The translations under genes were made by a program, and so were the position numbers. A DNA stretch of 8,467 nt, taken from the NCBI GenBank assembly GCA_003644825.1, contig QNDJ01000049.1, positions 1 to 8,467 on the forward strand, in the 5' to 3' direction. Position 1 is the stretch's first letter, and each line of letters begins with the position of its first letter. The notes beneath the pieces are model-generated. The model searched no databases. It had not been told where the DNA came from and was given only the letters and a program-made list of their open reading frames with translations. Shown here piece by piece: positions 6,664-8,467 of the stretch. Origin of the DNA: B21-G16 sp003644825 [NCBI: Candidatus Zhuqueibacterota bacterium] (GTDB lineage Bacteria; SM23-31; B21-G16).

Positions 6664-8289
6664 ATGAAAAGATATATTTTATTTATATTATTTTTATTTT
6701 TTCTATCAACAAATTTGACCGGTCAGGAATTGTTAACAGTGGCTGAAAAGAGCAATTTTACCGAAACTTCGAGGTATAAAGACGTTATAGGTTTTCTATC
6801 CACACTTCAGGCTTTAAGCCAGAACATAAAAATTACCTGTATAGCTACTACTGCGGAGGGGAGAGATATACCTATGGCTATTCTTGGTAATCCACCACTG
6901 GTTAACCCGATTACTGCAAAAGAGAGTGGAAAACCGGTGGTTTTATTGATGGCGAATATTCATGCTGGAGAGGTTGAAGGAAAGGAAGCATCCCTTATGT
7001 TGATGCGGGAAATTCTTACCGGTTCTCTTGGTTATGTGCTGGATAGTATTAATCTTCTTGTTATTCCATTGTTTAATGCTGATGGAAATGAGAAAATTTC
7101 TCCCAGGAACAGGAGAAGTCAGAACGGTCCATCTGGTGGTGTTGGAATAAGGTATAATGGACAGAATCTGGATTTAAATAGAGATTACATTAAACTTGAA
7201 AGTTATGAGGTTAAGGGTCTTGTAAATGTTTTTAATGAGTGGGACCCTGCGATTTTTGTTGACCAGCACACTACTGATGGTTCCTATCACCAGGAGCCGG
7301 TAACCTACTCTGGACCCCTTAACCCTGTTGGTAATAAAGATATTTTTAATTATGTATGGAAAAATCTTCTTCCTGAAATTACAAAAAATATGAAGGAAAA
7401 AGATAATGTGATGTCTATTCCGTATGGTAATTATATGGATTACAGAAATGTGGAAAAGGGGTGGTCAACTTTCAGCCATCTCCCGAGGTTCGGAACAAAC
7501 TATTATGGTTTACGGAATAGAATGTCCATCCTTGTTGAGAATTATGCATACGCTGATTTTAAGACCAGAGTTTACGGATGTTACAGCCTGTTGAAAAATC
7601 TTGTTATTTTTGCCAGCAGTCATTCTGATGAAATTCTTTTACTGATAAAGAAGGTGGATTATGAAACTATAAAAAAGGGAATGAATCCAACGAATAATTA
7701 TGTTTTCGGGAAAAGTTTTGATCTTGGAACATTTGAAAAACCTGTTACAATTAATGGGTATGAATTTGAGGTAATTAAAACTGAAAGAGGATATCCAAGA
7801 CTAAAAAGAAAAAATGTGAAAAAGGTTTATACATTGCCTTACTATGCAAAGTATTCAATTAAAGAAAGTATCCCGATGCCATTTGGATACATTATTCCAG
7901 AATATTGTAAGGAAATAATACCAAAGTTGAAACAACACGGAGTAATTGTACAGAAACTGGTTAAACCTGTTAATCTTGAAGTTCAGGCATTTAAAATTAA
8001 AAGTATTGAATCTTCAAAGAACATCTATCAAGGGCATCATCTTAATACTTTAAAAGGAGAATATGAGATTTTAAATAGGAACTTCCCTGCAGGCACGTTT
8101 TTTGTTGGTATTGATCAACCTATTGCACCACTTGTAGCGTATTTACTGGAACCAGAAAGTGATGATGGTTTATGTGTATGGAATTATTTTGATAAATATA
8201 TTGTTGGCCAATGGAGAAGAGTACCTGGTTATTATCCTGTTTTCAGGCTTTTAAAGCCTGTTAAATTGAACTCCATGATTGTTAAATAA
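6664..8289 (+). CDS. Secreted M14-family zinc metallopeptidase (carboxypeptidase-like)
   Basis: Predicted exported zinc peptidase of 541 residues. An N-terminal signal peptide is clear: basic MKRY, a hydrophobic core at about 5-15, and a likely signal peptidase I site near Gly20-Gln21. There is no lipobox cysteine, so it is probably periplasmic or secreted rather than a lipoprotein. The M14 fold spans roughly 30-320. Zinc ligands are His100 and Glu103 (HAGE, the HxxE motif) and His202 (VDQHTTDG). DLNRDY (170-175) holds the Asn-Arg pair that binds the substrate C-terminus in carboxypeptidases, and Glu292 in SILVENYAY is the general acid/base. All key residues are present, so it should be active. 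About 220 further residues after the catalytic domain have no recognised motif, but large M14 proteins of this kind often carry such a region. Substrate preference cannot be read from the sequence. It follows uvrA by 222 bp with its own ribosome binding site and is probably transcribed separately. Confidence 0.9.
   Translation: MKRYILFILFLFFLSTNLTGQELLTVAEKSNFTETSRYKDVIGFLSTLQALSQNIKITCIATTAEGRDIPMAILGNPPLVNPITAKESGKPVVLLMANIHAGEVEGKEASLMLMREILTGSLGYVLDSINLLVIPLFNADGNEKISPRNRRSQNGPSGGVGIRYNGQNLDLNRDYIKLESYEVKGLVNVFNEWDPAIFVDQHTTDGSYHQEPVTYSGPLNPVGNKDIFNYVWKNLLPEITKNMKEKDNVMSIPYGNYMDYRNVEKGWSTFSHLPRFGTNYYGLRNRMSILVENYAYADFKTRVYGCYSLLKNLVIFASSHSDEILLLIKKVDYETIKKGMNPTNNYVFGKSFDLGTFEKPVTINGYEFEVIKTERGYPRLKRKNVKKVYTLPYYAKYSIKESIPMPFGYIIPEYCKEIIPKLKQHGVIVQKLVKPVNLEVQAFKIKSIESSKNIYQGHHLNTLKGEYEILNRNFPAGTFFVGIDQPIAPLVAYLLEPESDDGLCVWNYFDKYIVGQWRRVPGYYPVFRLLKPVKLNSMIVK
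8244..8260. repeat. Perfect dyad inside the end of the M14 gene
   Basis: CAGGCTTT (8244-8251) and AAAGCCTG (8253-8260) are exact reverse complements around one T. As RNA they form a 7-bp stem with a 3-base loop, 30 bases before the stop codon. No T-run follows directly, so it is not a standard terminator. It could stabilise the mRNA 3' end or be coincidental. Confidence 0.4.
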
Positions 8290-8317
8290 GTTTTTTTATA
8301 TTAAATAGTTAAAATTC

Positions 8318-8326
8318 TGCTATAAT
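8318..8326 (+). promoter_or_regulatory. Extended -10 promoter-like box
   Basis: TGCTATAAT has the TG-N-TATAAT form of an extended -10 element with a perfect hexamer. No good -35 box lies 17 bp upstream. It would serve something beyond the right edge, since no gene begins in the remaining bases. The rest of 8290-8467 is AT-rich and shows no terminator stronger than a short AAACT/GGTTT fold near 8370. Confidence 0.3.
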
Positions 8327-8467
8327 CCTTTTGTTCCTTCAATGTAGAGAAAATCTGATTTAATTTTTAAACTTCGAGGTTTTATAAAGAATCTTGAGAA
8401 GGTTTAAATTTTAAATCATTTCAAATTTATAACTTTAAGCTTCCCCTGTGAATTTATCAGTTTAATT

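Overview
The window is AT-rich bacterial chromosomal DNA with four complete protein genes, all starting with ATG: a short-form ThiC-type radical SAM enzyme (+), an NAD(P)-dependent malic enzyme (-), the excinuclease subunit UvrA (+), and a secreted M14-family zinc carboxypeptidase-like protein (+). Three of the four have strong Shine-Dalgarno sites complementary to the 16S rRNA 3' end, and sigma70-like promoter boxes can be found, so the host is a bacterium. The short oxygen-sensitive-type ThiC, the exported M14 peptidase and the dispersed GTYATTGCGAG...GCAAT hairpin repeat suggest an anaerobic, low-GC, Gram-negative-type lineage (a candidate-phylum bacterium such as Cloacimonadota or WOR-3 is possible). 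That placement is a weak inference, because no rRNA or other phylogenetic marker except UvrA is present.

Layout. Positions 1-701 are non-coding and hold the most structured DNA in the window: a short dyad at the left edge, two oppositely oriented copies of one hairpin repeat (111-150 and 256-294) with a third imperfect hairpin between them, then a perfect 12-bp stem-loop resembling a terminator (323-349), then about 270 bp with nothing recognisable, and finally a good promoter and ribosome binding site for thiC. thiC (702-1976, +) converges on the malic enzyme gene (2051-3415, -), and the 74-bp gap contains a symmetrical A-run/GC-stem/T-run hairpin that can terminate both transcripts. The malic enzyme gene and uvrA (3589-6441, +) diverge from a 173-bp AT-rich region with candidate promoters for each. 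A 222-bp gap precedes the M14 peptidase gene (6664-8289, +). The last 178 bp hold no gene but include an extended -10-like box.

The genes appear to be independent units rather than an operon: cofactor biosynthesis (thiamine pyrimidine, or possibly the lower ligand of cobamides), central carbon metabolism (malate to pyruvate), DNA repair, and extracytoplasmic peptide breakdown. All four proteins keep their key catalytic motifs and look intact. I see no new multi-gene system. The points most worth a second look are the paired inverted hairpin repeats upstream of thiC, the orphan strong terminator, the thiC/bzaF ambiguity with no visible riboswitch, and the C-terminal tail of the malic enzyme.
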